DNA of 5,565 bases, from the NCBI GenBank assembly GCA_050955065.1, contig JBPBQT010000383.1, forward strand, positions 1-5,565. The letters run 5' to 3'. The position numbers and the translations under genes were made by a program. Shown here in pieces: positions 4,441 to 5,565 of the stretch. Under the pieces are notes generated by a model, which was not told the DNA's origin, searched no databases, and worked only from the letters and a program-made list of their open reading frames with translations. Numbering within the stretch: position 1 is the stretch's first letter; each line of letters begins with the position of its first letter. This DNA comes from Robbsia sp050955065. Lineage in GTDB: Bacteria; Pseudomonadota; Gammaproteobacteria; Burkholderiales; Burkholderiaceae.

Positions 4441-5565
4441 TCACGCAAGTTGTATGCCGTTTGCAAAATGCACGACCAGCAGCCGGGTCACGCTCGAGGG
4501 CGCCACCGGCTTGACCAGATAGGTATCGAAGCCCGCGGCGAGCGCGCGCTCGCGATCCTCGGGACGCGCATGGGCGGTGACCGCGATCGCAGACAGACGC
4601 GTGCCCGCACCGCCCTGCTCCACCCCGCGCGCATCGTCGACGAAAGCATAACCGTCGCGCTCCGGAAGACCGATGTCCGGGACCAGGGCGTCGGGCCGCT
4701 ACCCGGCGATCAGCGCCAGTGCGGCGCCGGCAGAATGCACGACCCGCACCGCCGCGCCCTCGTCGTCGAACGCGTGGGCGAGCATCTCGGCGGCCGAGAG
4801 ATCGTCCTCGACGATGATCACGTCGCGCCCGGCGAGCGGCTTGTGGATGGCCGTCGGGCCGATGCCGTCGCTCCCGGCGTTTTCTTCAGCCCGCGCGCCG
4901 GCATCCGGGAGTCGGGGGCGCAAACCCCATCGGCCGGGCCTTCCGGGGCCACACGCACCGGCACGCGGATCGCGAAGGTCGCCCCCCTTGCCGGCACCGG
5001 CCCTTTCCACCGACACGCTGCCGCCGTGCGGCTCGACCATGTGCCGCACAATCGCCAGTCCCAGTCCCAGTCCCATTGGGGTCCCCGTTGACCGGTGCCA
5101 CGCCGTCCGCAGGGATACGCTCATCGGTCAGCAGCAGCTGGATCGTTCTCGCGTCGGCCATGCGACGCAGCGACTCCACCACCACCCGCACGACATCCAT
5201 CAGGTCGATCGGCGTAACCATGCCTGATCGCGGAGATGTCCATGAACACGGCGATCGCGCCCGTGCTTCGGCGACAGACGGCGAAGTCCGCGTCGACGCC
5301 GATCACCGCGGCCGGCGTGACGTACTTGACACGCCGGGCATCCGCGTCATGCTGCTCGGCCTGCTCGGCCTGCTCGGCCTGCTCGGCCTGCTCGGCCTGC
5401 TCGGCCTGCTCGGCCTGCTCGGCCTGCTCGGCCTGCTCGGCCTGCTCGGCGCGGGCGCCATCGCGCAGGAACAACAGCGCGCCCTCGATACGTCGCGTTT
5501 CCGACAACAGCGGCAGCACGGACAACTGAACGGGATGCATCGTGCGGTCCGCCACCCGCAACAAC
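4441..5565 (-). pseudogene. Decayed hybrid sensor histidine kinase/response regulator, 5' part beyond the window
   Basis: Reading leftward from the window edge, the first piece is the end of a PAS-like domain (5564-5451, PVQLSVLPLL...IEGALLFLRD). An (AEQ)11 linker follows (5450-5352), then a PAS-like start (to about 5230: DADARRVKYVTPAA, IAVFMD). After a frame change comes the front of a kinase ATPase domain (5221-5080: VTPIDLMDVVRVVVESLRRMADARTI...VNGDP), then after another change its G2 box (GLGLGLAIVRHMVEPHGGSVSVE, about 5075-4990). A third change inside a C6 run (4982-4987) leads to ATFAIRVPVR, a fourth in the linker, and then a receiver (4833-4441). The receiver keeps its acidic pair (VEDD), phosphoacceptor D (PDIGLP), Thr (AVTAHA) and Lys (LVKP), but is cut by TAG at 4699-4701. 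The HisKA domain with its HE(L/I)RNPL-type motif, and the N, G1 and F boxes, are absent. An intact relative would be an inner-membrane or cytosolic kinase. This one cannot autophosphorylate. At least four frame changes plus a nonsense codon make sequencing error an insufficient explanation. Confidence 0.88.
5352..5450 (-). repeat. Eleven exact 9-bp tandem repeats encoding (Ala-Glu-Gln)11
   Basis: The unit CTGCTCGGC (plus strand; GCCGAGCAG on the coding strand) is repeated eleven times without a mismatch over 99 bp. It encodes Ala-Glu-Gln in the linker between two PAS-like parts of the decayed kinase. The unit length preserves the frame, so copy-number changes alter only linker length. The perfect identity points to recent expansion by slippage. 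In an intact kinase, a short Ala/Glu/Gln-rich segment here would be a signalling helix. Confidence 0.95.

Noticed and set aside
5352..5450. CRISPR-like repeat array
   Set aside because: The 9-bp units are directly adjacent without spacers and keep a coding frame, so this is a microsatellite.
5236..5529. Plus-strand frame with a (Cys-Ser-Ala)n repeat
   Set aside because: It is the complement of the AEQ repeat array. The flanking minus-strand sequence matches PAS and kinase pieces, so the Cys-rich reading is a by-product.

Overview
The window is GC-rich and reads as an ordinary chromosomal segment of a betaproteobacterium, most likely Burkholderiales (Burkholderia/Paraburkholderia-like). The grounds are the base composition, the protein styles (a YihY/BrkB protein, a Ser/Asp-rich acidic small protein with an ELGPSDSSDSGSD-type stretch, a PAS/hybrid kinase of the GLGLGLAIVRHMVE type) and the OtsA sequence. 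The genus is inferred from recall of these families, not from a search. There is no rRNA, tRNA, insertion sequence, phage gene or CRISPR array.

Layout from left to right. Positions 46-67 hold an intrinsic terminator that closes a leftward cluster. That cluster comprises a YihY/BrkB-family inner-membrane protein (91-1122), a stand-alone receiver-domain response regulator (1144-1623) and a small, very acidic cytoplasmic protein (1791-2177), all on the minus strand. A 353-bp divergent intergenic region (2178-2530) follows. It carries a plausible ECF/sigma-E-like promoter for the acidic gene and an 11-bp direct repeat. Rightward from it runs a gene for a small exported Gly/Ser/Ala-rich protein (2531-2914). 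This gene is followed by a perfect 28-bp palindrome and then a textbook intrinsic terminator. Convergent to it is a complete otsA, trehalose-6-phosphate synthase (3022-4407, minus).

Upstream of otsA on the same strand, 33 bp away, lies a decayed hybrid sensor histidine kinase (4441 to beyond the right edge). Its order is PAS, an (Ala-Glu-Gln)11 linker encoded by eleven exact 9-bp repeats, a second PAS-like piece, fragments of the ATPase domain and a receiver. The dimerisation/phosphoacceptor (HisKA) region and the middle of the ATPase domain are missing. The reading frame changes several times, and an in-frame TAG interrupts the receiver.

How the genes may work together: trehalose synthesis, a membrane protein, a small acidic protein, an exported protein and two-component parts are compatible with an envelope or osmotic stress neighbourhood. 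That is inference only. I do not see a convincing new biological system here. The items most worth checking are the decayed sensor kinase with its clean 9-bp repeat array, and the regulatory DNA between the acidic and exported small proteins.
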